5,417 nt of DNA from Nitrospinota bacterium (GTDB taxonomy: Bacteria > Nitrospinota > Nitrospinia > SZUA-224): contig JACRGM010000049.1 in NCBI GenBank assembly GCA_016212345.1, positions 1 to 5,417 of the forward strand, written 5' to 3'. Each line of letters opens with the position of its first letter. The first letter of the stretch is position 1. This document shows positions 1 through 5,417 of this stretch, one piece after another. The notes under the pieces are model-generated. The model did not search any database and was not told the origin of the DNA. It saw only the letters and a list, made by a program, of their open reading frames with translations. The position numbers were made by a program, and so were the translations under genes.

Positions 1-183
1 CCTCTTTAATACCTTTATTGATGGTAATTGCTCCCCCCTTTCTATCTTCCCAATATATGAGTAATCAATCTTCCCTTTAATTACTTCAACCAACTTCTTT
101 TGGGTTAACCCCCTTTCTTTCCTTATCCTCTTTAATCTCCCACCTATTGCATCCCTTTCCTCTTGCAAAGATACCTGTTCCAT
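1..183 (-). CDS. XRE/Cro-CI family helix-turn-helix transcriptional regulator, N-terminal part (runs off left edge)
   Basis: Translating the minus strand from ATG at 183-181 gives 61 codons open to the window edge. The protein begins MEQVSLQEERDAIGGRLKRI and contains a recognisable HTH_3 fold. Helix 1 is near residues 13-25 (IGGRLKRIRKERG), helix 2 with the typical LTQ start near 26-37 (LTQKKLVEVIKG), and the recognition region near 40-55 includes YIGKIERGEQLPS, the classic 'YIskIErGkr.PS' signature. The family binds operator DNA, often as a dimer, and commonly regulates its own or adjacent genes; the target here is unknown. The start is fixed by a strong Shine-Dalgarno (AGGAGGG at 197-191, 7-base spacer). 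The C-terminal part is outside the window, so it could be a stand-alone repressor, a toxin-antitoxin partner or a regulator with a sensor domain. A MITE-like palindrome ends 3 bases upstream of the Shine-Dalgarno and must form part of its leader or promoter region. Confidence 0.85.
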   Translation of the reverse strand, partial: MEQVSLQEERDAIGGRLKRIRKERGLTQKKLVEVIKGKIDYSYIGKIERGEQLPSIKVLKR

Positions 184-190
184 CTTTTAA

Positions 191-197
191 CCCTCCT
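191..197 (-). promoter_or_regulatory. Strong ribosome binding site of the XRE regulator
   Basis: The minus strand reads AGGAGGG, 7 bases before the ATG at 183. This near-perfect Shine-Dalgarno decides the start codon and shows that the gene's translation signal survived the insertion of the palindromic element whose edge is at 201. Confidence 0.8.
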
Positions 198-200
198 GTC

Positions 201-227
201 TATAGATTTCCATATAACAAATTACAC
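201..227 (+). repeat. Left terminal inverted repeat of the MITE-like element
   Basis: This 27-base arm matches the reverse complement of 299-325 at 24 positions; the mismatches are at 210, 213 and 218. Read outward on the minus strand it contains TTGTTATATGG, in which TG-T-TATATG weakly resembles an extended -10 box pointing at the XRE gene. No convincing -35 precedes it. Confidence 0.7.
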
Positions 228-298
228 GGCGTTATCAGTCGAAATCCTCGACGGCGTACCGATCATTACGCCTTACTCGGATTTCTCCCTCTAGCCTT

Positions 299-325
299 GT
301 GTAATTTATTATCTGAAAATCTATA
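299..325 (-). repeat. Right terminal inverted repeat of the MITE-like element
   Basis: This arm is the partner of 201-227. Its outer TA (324-325) is also the first two bases of the 32-base LamG-derived match, so the element boundary and the boundary of that match coincide. Confidence 0.7.
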
Positions 326-361
326 CATGGTGACAGACATCGAAGGTGTTGATCATGAGAG
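324..361 (-). pseudogene. Scrap of a LamG-domain coding sequence
   Basis: Bases 324-355 are identical to 3442-3473 inside the LamG-domain gene at 31 of 32 positions; the only difference is A333 against C3451. In the matching minus-strand frame the scrap reads LMINTFDVCHHV and then TAG, compared with LINTFDVWHHVA in the intact gene. The hallmark tryptophan of the LamG 'WHHVA' motif has become cysteine, and a stop created at the MITE junction follows. Beyond about 361 I can follow no convincing similarity. The piece is most simply the remnant of a second LamG gene, or of a partial duplication of the neighbouring one, later interrupted by the palindromic element. It is too short to encode anything. 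Confidence 0.55.
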
Positions 362-372
362 TTCGTGAAGAC

Positions 373-402
373 CCCTTTATTATTATCATCTTAGATAAAG
401 GG
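373..402 (-). terminator. Weak stem-loop downstream of the 848-residue protein gene
   Basis: CCCTTTAT (373-380) and ATAAAGGG (395-402) form an 8-base-pair stem with a 14-base loop, beginning 27 bases after the stop codon at 429. On the minus strand the sequence after the stem is GTCTTCACG, not a T-run, so it is a poor intrinsic terminator. It may only protect the 3' end of the transcript, or have no function. Confidence 0.25.
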
Positions 403-428
403 AGAAATCGAATTAGTAAGGAGGGAAT

Positions 429-2975
429 TTAATGAATAAAGTTGTCCACAACGCCATCTACAATAGTACTAGTCAATGTTTTAAAGCTGTGCTCTTGACT
501 CTCCGTAGGGTTGCCACTTGAATCAGCACTATTCACAATAAAATAGTATGTTGTATCTGGTGTTAAAGACGTAAGTTTTTGGCTATGCGATGTAACCAAG
601 GTTATATCTGATATAGAATCTGTGTACTCACCTGAGGTTGTGCCGAATTTAACTACACTGTCTGAAGGTTCGTCTGTATCCCATGTTACTATTGCTGTGG
701 TATCTGTTATGTCTAAAACAGCGACATCACTTATCACTGGTGGTGTTATATCTACTGCCTCTACTACTCTAAAGCCATTACGCAATATGCCAACCTCTCC
801 ACTTGGATTTGTTACTATAATATTATAGGCGCTCTCTGGTAGATCTGGAGGAATAGTGGCTGTTATAGTGGTGGTGTCTTCTGCATTGCCTTCTAATAAT
901 ATTGGTGTTATCAAAGATGTCTTTATAACCCATAGGCCTTCCCCCTTTGGCACATATGCATAATCACCTGAAAAATATATATTTTCCCCTATACCATAGA
1001 TTAAATCATAGGTTGTAGAGGTTATTATTGTGGGGCTAGATGGGGTGCTTATATCTATTATCAGTAACTTTGACCTCCCAACATATGCATAGTTACCTGA
1101 GACATAGACATCCAAACCATAACCTGGGGTCTCAACAGAGCCTATAATTTCAGGACTGGAGGGTGTACTAATATCTATAACTTGTAGACCTAGCCATTCG
1201 TCCACCCCCCCTCCTTCTGCCACATATGCATAGGTACCTGAAATATAAACAGCCTCGGCATCACTTAGTAGTTCAACAGAGCCTATGATTTCAGGACTGG
1301 AGGGTGTACTGATATCAATCACTTGTAAACCTGACCCCCAATCAGCTACATATGCATAATTACCTGAAACATCAACATCCCATGCAAAACCTCGTGTGTC
1401 AACAGAACCTATAATCTCAGGACTATATGGATTACTGATATCTATAACTTGTAAACCTGAGCTACCATCAGCTACATATGCATAATTACCTGAGACATAG
1501 ACATCCCATGCATAACCTGGAGTCTCAACAGAGACTATGATTTCAGTACCAGAGAGGTCTATAATATGTAAACCTTCAGAATTAGTAACATATGCATAGC
1601 TGGCTGAGACATAGAGACTTGTGCCCGAGTCTATGTAAGCTACATGAAAATCTTTCCTTGGCATGGAAGGGTTACTAATATCTACCTTATATAAAGAGTC
1701 TGCATCTGAGTCTGCACCTAACACATAGGCATAGTCCCCTGAGACATAGACATATTTTGCCAAATCTCCGTATGGAGGATCATAATTTGTGTAAACAAAA
1801 CTTATCGTTGCAGGTCCTGAAAAGGGACTACTGATATCTATTATATGAAGACCTGAGTCCCAAGCTGTCACATAAACATAGTCCCCTAAACCATAGAGAT
1901 CATGGACCCAACCTCCTATACCTATAAAACCTCTCATTATCGGACTGGATGGGGTACTAATATCTATTACCCAAAGACCTGCCTCAAGAGTCGCATATGC
2001 ATAGCTACCTGAAACATAGAGATGATAATAAGACCAGTCTGGCTCTGGCAAATGAATCAAACCTGTTAAAGCAGGAGTGGATGGGGTGCTGATATCTATT
2101 ATGTGTAAATAACTCAAATATACACCATCATAATCCGTTCCCACTACTGTCACATAAGCATAGTTTCCTGAAACATAAACACGATCGGCTTCCCAATATG
2201 AAGATATATTAATAGAGCTTATAATCTCCGGATTGGAAGGGATGCTAATATCTATTACCAGTAAATTTCCTTCTTGCTCCCACCAAGACCAAATATAACC
2301 CTCAGTCACATAGGCATAACTCCCTGAGACATAGACATCGTGGAGATGACCTGGTGTATCCACAGAGCCTATAATTATCGGGCTGGAGGGATCGCTAATA
2401 TCTATAATTTCTAAATCCCAATCATTAATTATATATGCATAGTTGCCTGAAACATGGAGAGCCTCAACCTCACCTAGGGCGTCTAAAGAGCCTATTATTG
2501 AAGGATTAAAGGGGTCGCTAATATCTATCACTTGTAAAGCCGCTGGTGAAACCAGACCATATTGTACAACCATATATGCATAGTTACCTGAACCATAAAC
2601 ATCTGCAACAAAACCATCTGTCTCAACAGAGGTTACAATCTCAGGACTGGCTGGGGTGCTGATATCTATTATTTGTAACCCTGATAACCCCCCAGCCACA
2701 TATGCATATTTGCCTGAAACATAAACACCAATAGCCGTATCAGGTGTATCAACTGAACCTTTGATATAAGGCATACCCGGCAAGAGAGAGAAATTTGCAC
2801 CTTGTTCAAAATTCGCCCCTGTTATTGTTACATCGGTTGGTAGATTATTCAGACCAGAATCTGGTGTAATAGAGTCAATGATAGGTAGGATGGCATAGGT
2901 ATTTTCTACAGTGATAAGAGTAGTACATATAATTGTGAAAATAATCAGCAATAATCTATATTGGTTCAGATTCAT
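429..2975 (-). CDS. Exported LVIVD beta-propeller protein with a split IPT/TIG domain and a C-terminal fibronectin type III domain
   Basis: The 848-residue protein starts at an ATG preceded by AAGGA with a 6-base spacer. Residues 1-28 look like a Sec signal peptide (hydrophobic LLLIIFTIICTTLI, likely cleavage after NTYA). Residues 29-68 are the first half of an IPT/TIG immunoglobulin-like domain (PIIDSITPDSGLNN..., VTITGANF). Residues 69-691 hold 14 LVIVD-type repeats (consensus VYVSGNYAYV...GLQVIDISTPSSPEIIGSV). Residues 692-742 resume the TIG domain (TTTITATIP..., YNIIVTNPSGEVG, GFRVVE), so the propeller is an insertion in it. Residues 743-835 form an FN3 domain (TTAIVTWDTDEPSDS..., LTPDTTYYF). 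The last 13 residues have no anchoring or sorting motif. Such modules mediate extracellular binding; no catalytic residues are visible and the ligand is unknown. The protein is presumably secreted or periplasmic/surface-located. A promoter lies upstream, and the next gene downstream is the XRE regulator, 245 bases away. Confidence 0.9.
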   Translation of the reverse strand: MNLNQYRLLLIIFTIICTTLITVENTYAILPIIDSITPDSGLNNLPTDVTITGANFEQGANFSLLPGMPYIKGSVDTPDTAIGVYVSGKYAYVAGGLSGLQIIDISTPASPEIVTSVETDGFVADVYGSGNYAYMVVQYGLVSPAALQVIDISDPFNPSIIGSLDALGEVEALHVSGNYAYIINDWDLEIIDISDPSSPIIIGSVDTPGHLHDVYVSGSYAYVTEGYIWSWWEQEGNLLVIDISIPSNPEIISSINISSYWEADRVYVSGNYAYVTVVGTDYDGVYLSYLHIIDISTPSTPALTGLIHLPEPDWSYYHLYVSGSYAYATLEAGLWVIDISTPSSPIMRGFIGIGGWVHDLYGLGDYVYVTAWDSGLHIIDISSPFSGPATISFVYTNYDPPYGDLAKYVYVSGDYAYVLGADSDADSLYKVDISNPSMPRKDFHVAYIDSGTSLYVSASYAYVTNSEGLHIIDLSGTEIIVSVETPGYAWDVYVSGNYAYVADGSSGLQVIDISNPYSPEIIGSVDTRGFAWDVDVSGNYAYVADWGSGLQVIDISTPSSPEIIGSVELLSDAEAVYISGTYAYVAEGGGVDEWLGLQVIDISTPSSPEIIGSVETPGYGLDVYVSGNYAYVGRSKLLIIDISTPSSPTIITSTTYDLIYGIGENIYFSGDYAYVPKGEGLWVIKTSLITPILLEGNAEDTTTITATIPPDLPESAYNIIVTNPSGEVGILRNGFRVVEAVDITPPVISDVAVLDITDTTAIVTWDTDEPSDSVVKFGTTSGEYTDSISDITLVTSHSQKLTSLTPDTTYYFIVNSADSSGNPTESQEHSFKTLTSTIVDGVVDNFIH
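903..2771 (-). repeat. Fourteen tandem LVIVD propeller-blade repeats (protein-level, about 44 residues each)
   Basis: The core 'VSGxYAYV' occurs 14 times, at about residues 85, 127, 175, 215, 267, 320, 361, 410, 455, 494, 535, 577, 625 and 667, each time (except the last) followed by an 'IDIS' strand. Fourteen is twice seven, and the longest inter-repeat linker (residues 395-407, YTNYDPPYGDLAK) falls exactly between repeats 7 and 8, suggesting two seven-bladed propellers. The first unit begins with an isolated strand (YIKGSV) and the last lacks it, as in the 'velcro' closure of propellers. Repeats 10-13 are the most uniform in sequence; 7-9 are the most degenerate. Confidence 0.85.
1132..1458 (-). 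repeat. DNA-level near-identical segments within propeller repeats 10-13
   Basis: A 60-base segment recurs at 1132-1191, 1273-1332 and 1399-1458. The first two agree at 55 of 60 positions, and the first and third at about 51 of 60. Most differences are single substitutions, many silent. This points to recent internal duplication or gene conversion in the C-terminal part of the propeller. Confidence 0.75.
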
Positions 2976-2981
2976 TTTTTA

Positions 2982-2986
2982 TCCTT
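2982..2986 (-). promoter_or_regulatory. Ribosome binding site of the propeller protein gene
   Basis: The minus strand reads AAGGA, then six bases (TAAAAA), then ATG at 2975. This supports the chosen start, which also places a proper signal peptide at the N-terminus. Confidence 0.7.
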
Positions 2987-3073
2987 ACAATATAAAATTG
3001 TCTACTAAGTTGTTTGCCATCCTCTTGTCAAGGGTATGAAGAAGATTTCTCCTCGTACAATAAGATAACAATA

Positions 3074-3102
3074 ATATTATCATATAAGATATATAATGTC
3101 AA
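3074..3102 (-). promoter_or_regulatory. Candidate sigma-70-type promoter for the propeller protein gene
   Basis: On the minus strand a perfect -35 hexamer TTGACA (3102-3097) is followed by a 17-base spacer and TAATAT (3079-3074), preceded by TG to give an extended -10 (TGATAATAT). Transcription would start near 3067, leaving a leader of about 90 bases. It lies directly downstream of the terminator hairpin of the preceding gene. The surrounding DNA is very AT-rich, so the -10 alone would mean little; the exact -35 and spacing carry the call. Confidence 0.5.
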
Positions 3103-3105
3103 TAT

Positions 3106-3131
3106 CAAAATAAGAATACAAAATAAGAATA
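3106..3131 (-). repeat. Perfect tandem duplication of a 13-base unit
   Basis: CAAAATAAGAATA occurs at 3106-3118 and again, with no gap, at 3119-3131. On the minus strand this duplicates the T-rich tract (TATTCTTATTTTG) that follows the terminator hairpin; the last five bases of the second copy lie in the hairpin arm. Confidence 0.85.
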
Positions 3132-3163
3132 GCCGTACAAGCTTTAAGCTTGTACGGCTATTC
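3127..3163 (-). terminator. Rho-independent terminator with a perfect 18-bp stem, downstream of the LamG/golvesin gene
   Basis: The arms 3127-3144 and 3146-3163 (GAATAGCCGTACAAGCTT and its exact complement) flank a single central base; in RNA the innermost pairs would open to form the loop. On the minus strand the stem is followed by the T-rich stretch TTATTTTGTATTCTTATTTTG, and the hairpin starts 53 bases after the stop codon at 3217. It should end transcription of the upstream gene and separate it from the propeller gene. The complete symmetry would also allow it to be read as a protein-binding palindrome or a repeat-family member. Confidence 0.75.
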
Positions 3164-3216
3164 CGTTGTTATTCGCATCCTCATGCCACAGAGCAGATAA
3201 ACTCCAACTTTATCTT

Positions 3217-5417
3217 TTAAGGAGCAATACTTCTGTTGTAACCGAGTTGTTCTGGACTCAGAGCTGCATCCGAGATGCGTACTTCATCTATGACCCCAGG
3301 AAAACCTCTATTAATCCCGCGGTTGCCGATCTCAAACTGTGAAGTACCCTCATTATATGTAATGGGCGCAAAGAATGAATCAGTCTCTACACCATCGTAA
3401 TATAGCTTGACCCTATGTTCATCACCATTCCATACTGCTGCTACATGGTGCCAGACATCGAAGGTGTTGATCAAAGAAGAACTCATGGTAAAGCTTTGAC
3501 CACAAATTCTGAAGCGAAGTTTACGATAATATGTCTCAAGGGTGTACCCACTGTCCCAACCACTGGTGAGGATTGTATTACTATAGCTATCCATGATTTC
3601 AGATTTAGGCTTGATCCATGATTCTACTGTGAGCTTATTTCCAGTCGGATTCGGACCTCTAATAGAGCCAATTATACCTGTGTATGGACGGGTTACTCGA
3701 TCATTTTCGGCCTTAGTAAACACCAAGGCATTTCCAAATCTACCTGGATCTGTCTGATCTGTCCATACAGGATCTTCACTCTCCCCTGCAGGGTCATTAT
3801 TATTTCCGAGTACCATGTTATATACCCCGGTAGAGTCAGAATAACCAATAGCCTCGTTTGTGGTCTGCCCCACCCCTTCATCAAACAGCCAAACAAGAGA
3901 TTTTGTGGCAATAGCAAGCCAGTCTATATCACCATCAAAATAATAGGTCTCTCCACCTCCCTGGGCCCCAATACTAAGATGCCAATCATCATGCCCTGGA
4001 AAAGGAAAATCTGGCGTCCAACCTGTTGGATTCTTTTGTACCTTAGGTATATATTTAGAGTCTTTTGCTACTAACCCACTCTCCATTGTGATAGGGTCAT
4101 CATCATAGACATATAGACTTTCCAATGCCCCATATTGATCACGCAATACAGTAAACTCAGCCCGATACCAAATACCCACATTTACTATAAAATTATCATT
4201 ACTACTACCTCCATGGTGATGACAACGCTGAGTCACACTCTTGGCTATCAGTTCGTCTGAATGTGATACAAGATGATCCTGTTTTTCAAACCTCACAGCA
4301 TCTGCCAATATATATTGGTTTACCGGCACACCTAAATCTGATAGAACCACATTCTCTGGATTTATACCATCATCAGCAAAATAAAAGAGCCCATTTGGGT
4401 TAAGATCCACCCAATCACCCCCATGAGTATTTTGATTAATCTCTACTGTCATAGAGGCTGGATTATGAGTGTCAGGATCAGTAGTATAGTTAACTGTAAA
4501 TGGCACTTCACCAAGTTTATAAGGAGAAGGAGCACCCTCAAGTGACAATGCTGGATACCGTACAAATACCCTATAATAGCCTCCTCCTTCGGTTAAATTA
4601 GGAGTCCAAGTGGCTGTGTTGTCACCAGTACCACCAAGAGACTCAGTTACCAAATGATAATGGAAGGTAGGAGGATTAAGTAATGTATCAGGATTGGTAG
4701 CATATATATTGTTTATACTGATAACCCCGCTTGGAGGTGGAGGGGCTGTATCCCATGTACCTAGGGTAGTGAATTGATTAGTATCAGCATTGTCAACAAC
4801 ATTCCCAAGAAATACAAACTTAACTGCATCTGCAATTACATGTTTACCTTCAGCAACTCCATCATCTGATAGGGTCACACCCTCTTCACCATTACCAGCA
4901 AAGTAAAATCCTCCAAAGCTAAACCACCTTATACCATCTTGTGCCTGATCCACCTCTACTTTATTAGTTGCACCATTATGGGTGATAGTAAATGGGGCAT
5001 TGGTAGCATTATCATCCTTATTTGGTACCCACCATGCAAACACCTCATAGATGCCAGACCCACTAATTAACTCAGCAGGCCAGGTGGCTGTGTCACTATC
5101 TCCACCACCCTTAGCATATCGGTAGTCTGGGCCATATGCAAAGCCTGATGGCTGAGGAATCCATGTCCCGGTCTCACTAACAATATAATCAAAATCCATA
5201 TTATCAACAATCCCAAACCTCCTGGTAAACATCCCTCTAACTGTATTATCATGCCCTATGTACAACGGAGTAAAACCATGAACCCCTTCAACAATAACAT
5301 AGGTTGCCTTGAATCCGTGTTTATATTCTGTTGGTACAACTTGGTCTGATGGAAGAGTTGCCAGTCTGAATCGGGTAGAATACTTAAAGTTATTTGACAC
5401 ATAATTGTCATAGTCAG
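3217..5417 (-). CDS. Secreted-type modular protein with two golvesin-like domains and LamG-like jelly rolls; 5' end beyond the window
   Basis: The frame is open through the right edge (codons for DYDNY precede a GTG at 5400), so the true start and any signal peptide lie outside. Residues are counted from that GTG. Residues 1-63 belong to no domain I recognise. Two golvesin/xanthan-lyase C-terminal-like beta domains follow at about 64-198 (GDSDTATW, GIYEVFAWW, ADAVKFVF) and 201-373 (GDNTATWTPNL, YYRVFVRYP, ADAVRFEK). Residues 375-498 look like the second half of a LamG-like domain (IWYRAEFTVL, LYVYDDD, HLSIGAQGGG, FDGDIDWLAI). Residues 502-715 are a complete LamG/Laminin_G_3 domain (WLFDEG, FGNALVFTK, TVESWIKPK, DVWHHVAAVW, VKLYYDG, IGNRG, GVIDEVRISDAAL). 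These folds typically bind carbohydrate or protein outside the cell; no enzyme active site is visible. The protein ends soon after the LamG domain with no sorting tail. A strong terminator follows. Confidence 0.85.
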   Translation of the reverse strand, partial: DYDNYVSNNFKYSTRFRLATLPSDQVVPTEYKHGFKATYVIVEGVHGFTPLYIGHDNTVRGMFTRRFGIVDNMDFDYIVSETGTWIPQPSGFAYGPDYRYAKGGGDSDTATWPAELISGSGIYEVFAWWVPNKDDNATNAPFTITHNGATNKVEVDQAQDGIRWFSFGGFYFAGNGEEGVTLSDDGVAEGKHVIADAVKFVFLGNVVDNADTNQFTTLGTWDTAPPPPSGVISINNIYATNPDTLLNPPTFHYHLVTESLGGTGDNTATWTPNLTEGGGYYRVFVRYPALSLEGAPSPYKLGEVPFTVNYTTDPDTHNPASMTVEINQNTHGGDWVDLNPNGLFYFADDGINPENVVLSDLGVPVNQYILADAVRFEKQDHLVSHSDELIAKSVTQRCHHHGGSSNDNFIVNVGIWYRAEFTVLRDQYGALESLYVYDDDPITMESGLVAKDSKYIPKVQKNPTGWTPDFPFPGHDDWHLSIGAQGGGETYYFDGDIDWLAIATKSLVWLFDEGVGQTTNEAIGYSDSTGVYNMVLGNNNDPAGESEDPVWTDQTDPGRFGNALVFTKAENDRVTRPYTGIIGSIRGPNPTGNKLTVESWIKPKSEIMDSYSNTILTSGWDSGYTLETYYRKLRFRICGQSFTMSSSLINTFDVWHHVAAVWNGDEHRVKLYYDGVETDSFFAPITYNEGTSQFEIGNRGINRGFPGVIDEVRISDAALSPEQLGYNRSIAP
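3442..3473 (-). repeat. Intact-gene copy of the 32-base segment shared with the MITE-flanking scrap
   Basis: This stretch encodes LINTFDVWHHV (residues 643-653) at the centre of the complete LamG domain. It matches 324-355 in the same orientation with one substitution, making a 3.1-kb-spaced direct repeat. Similarity stops abruptly on the side corresponding to the MITE junction. Confidence 0.8.

Larger units (their letters stand above)
201..325. mobile_element. MITE-like 125-bp palindromic element with 27-bp terminal inverted repeats and TA ends
   Basis: The arms 201-227 (TATAGATTTCC...AAATTACAC) and 299-325 (reverse complement TATAGATTTTC...AAATTACAC) match at 24 of 27 positions. Pairing continues inward: GAAATCC at 241-247 pairs with GGATTTC at 279-285, and GGCGTA at 253-258 pairs with TACGCC at 267-272, closing an 8-base loop at 259-266. 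The whole unit is therefore one long imperfect hairpin centred near 263. It has no coding capacity. Both ends carry TA (201-202 and 324-325), which fits the TA target duplication of the IS630/Tc1-mariner group; that family assignment is inference because no transposase is present. It lies between the 848-residue protein gene and the XRE gene, and its left end is 3 bases from the XRE Shine-Dalgarno. The alternative is a long structured RNA or attenuator, but the compact inverted-repeat ends favour a non-autonomous transposable element. Confidence 0.7.

Noticed and set aside
147..368. A 73-codon plus-strand open frame across the left intergenic region
   Set aside because: It runs antisense through the XRE start, across the palindrome and into the LamG scrap, has no Shine-Dalgarno and looks like no protein; the overlapping minus-strand features explain the sequence.
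416..521. Plus-strand AAGGAGGG followed by ATG at 432, opening a short frame (MNKVVHNAIYNS...) antisense to the end of the propeller gene
   Set aside because: The Shine-Dalgarno and spacing look good, but the frame closes after about 29 codons, lies inside the FN3-coding sequence and resembles no known peptide. Most likely chance.
903..2771. CRISPR-like array or DNA satellite, because of the many regularly spaced repeats
   Set aside because: The repeats are in frame, diverged at the DNA level, vary in length and encode a known propeller-blade pattern.
2985..3020. Minus-strand mini-frame MANNLVDNFIL just upstream of the propeller gene, resembling that protein's own C-terminus (VVDNFIH)
   Set aside because: Nucleotide agreement is only about 16 of 24, there is no properly spaced Shine-Dalgarno, and the upstream frame shows no FN3-like sequence. 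A leader peptide or old duplication cannot be supported.
3003..3031. Second TTGACA (minus strand, 3031-3026) as an alternative promoter
   Set aside because: At 17 bases spacing the -10 position reads TTAGTA, a poor match; the pair at 3102/3079 is much better.
3014..3220. Plus-strand 68-codon frame in the intergenic region between the two large genes
   Set aside because: It reads through the terminator hairpin and promoter on the opposite strand, has low-complexity composition and no ribosome binding site.
5398..5400. GTG at 5400 as the real start of the golvesin/LamG gene
   Set aside because: The same frame stays open to the window edge (DYDNY before it), no Shine-Dalgarno can be seen and no signal peptide follows, so the start lies beyond the window.

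Overview
The window is AT-rich bacterial DNA. Every gene I can support lies on the minus strand, so the reading order runs from right to left. It starts with a large secreted-type protein gene that is cut by the right edge (3217-5417). Then come a perfect terminator hairpin and an AT-rich promoter region (2976-3216). A second large exported protein gene with a signal peptide follows (429-2975). After that is a 245-base gap (184-428) holding a palindromic MITE-like element and a gene scrap. Last is the start of an XRE-family DNA-binding regulator that runs off the left edge (1-183).

Both large proteins are built from extracellular beta-rich modules and show no enzymatic motif. The right-hand protein carries two golvesin-type (xanthan lyase/golvesin C-terminal-like) beta domains, half a LamG-like fold and one complete LamG/concanavalin-A-like jelly roll. 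The 848-residue protein has a signal peptide, 14 LVIVD-type beta-propeller repeats inserted into an IPT/TIG domain that they split in two, and a C-terminal fibronectin type III domain. This style of modular surface or secreted protein is common in uncultured, environmental Gram-negative-like lineages. I cannot name the phylum from this sequence, and I see no LPXTG, PEP-CTERM or type IX sorting tail.

The strongest unexplained structure is at 201-325. It is a 125-base imperfect palindrome with 27-base terminal inverted repeats (24 of 27 matching) that start and end in TA, lying 3 bases upstream of the regulator's Shine-Dalgarno sequence. Directly against its right end is a 32-base stretch (324-355) identical at 31 positions to part of the LamG coding sequence 3.1 kb away (3442-3473). 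The MITE-like element therefore seems to have inserted at a TA in or at the edge of a decayed LamG gene remnant.

The two large genes look separately transcribed: a terminator follows the first, and a near-consensus sigma-70-type promoter precedes the second. The second has only a weak stem-loop behind it, so transcripts could read through the palindrome into the regulator gene. I find no evidence of a defence, CRISPR or biosynthetic system. The new material here is the mobile-element/gene-scrap junction and the unusual domain nesting.
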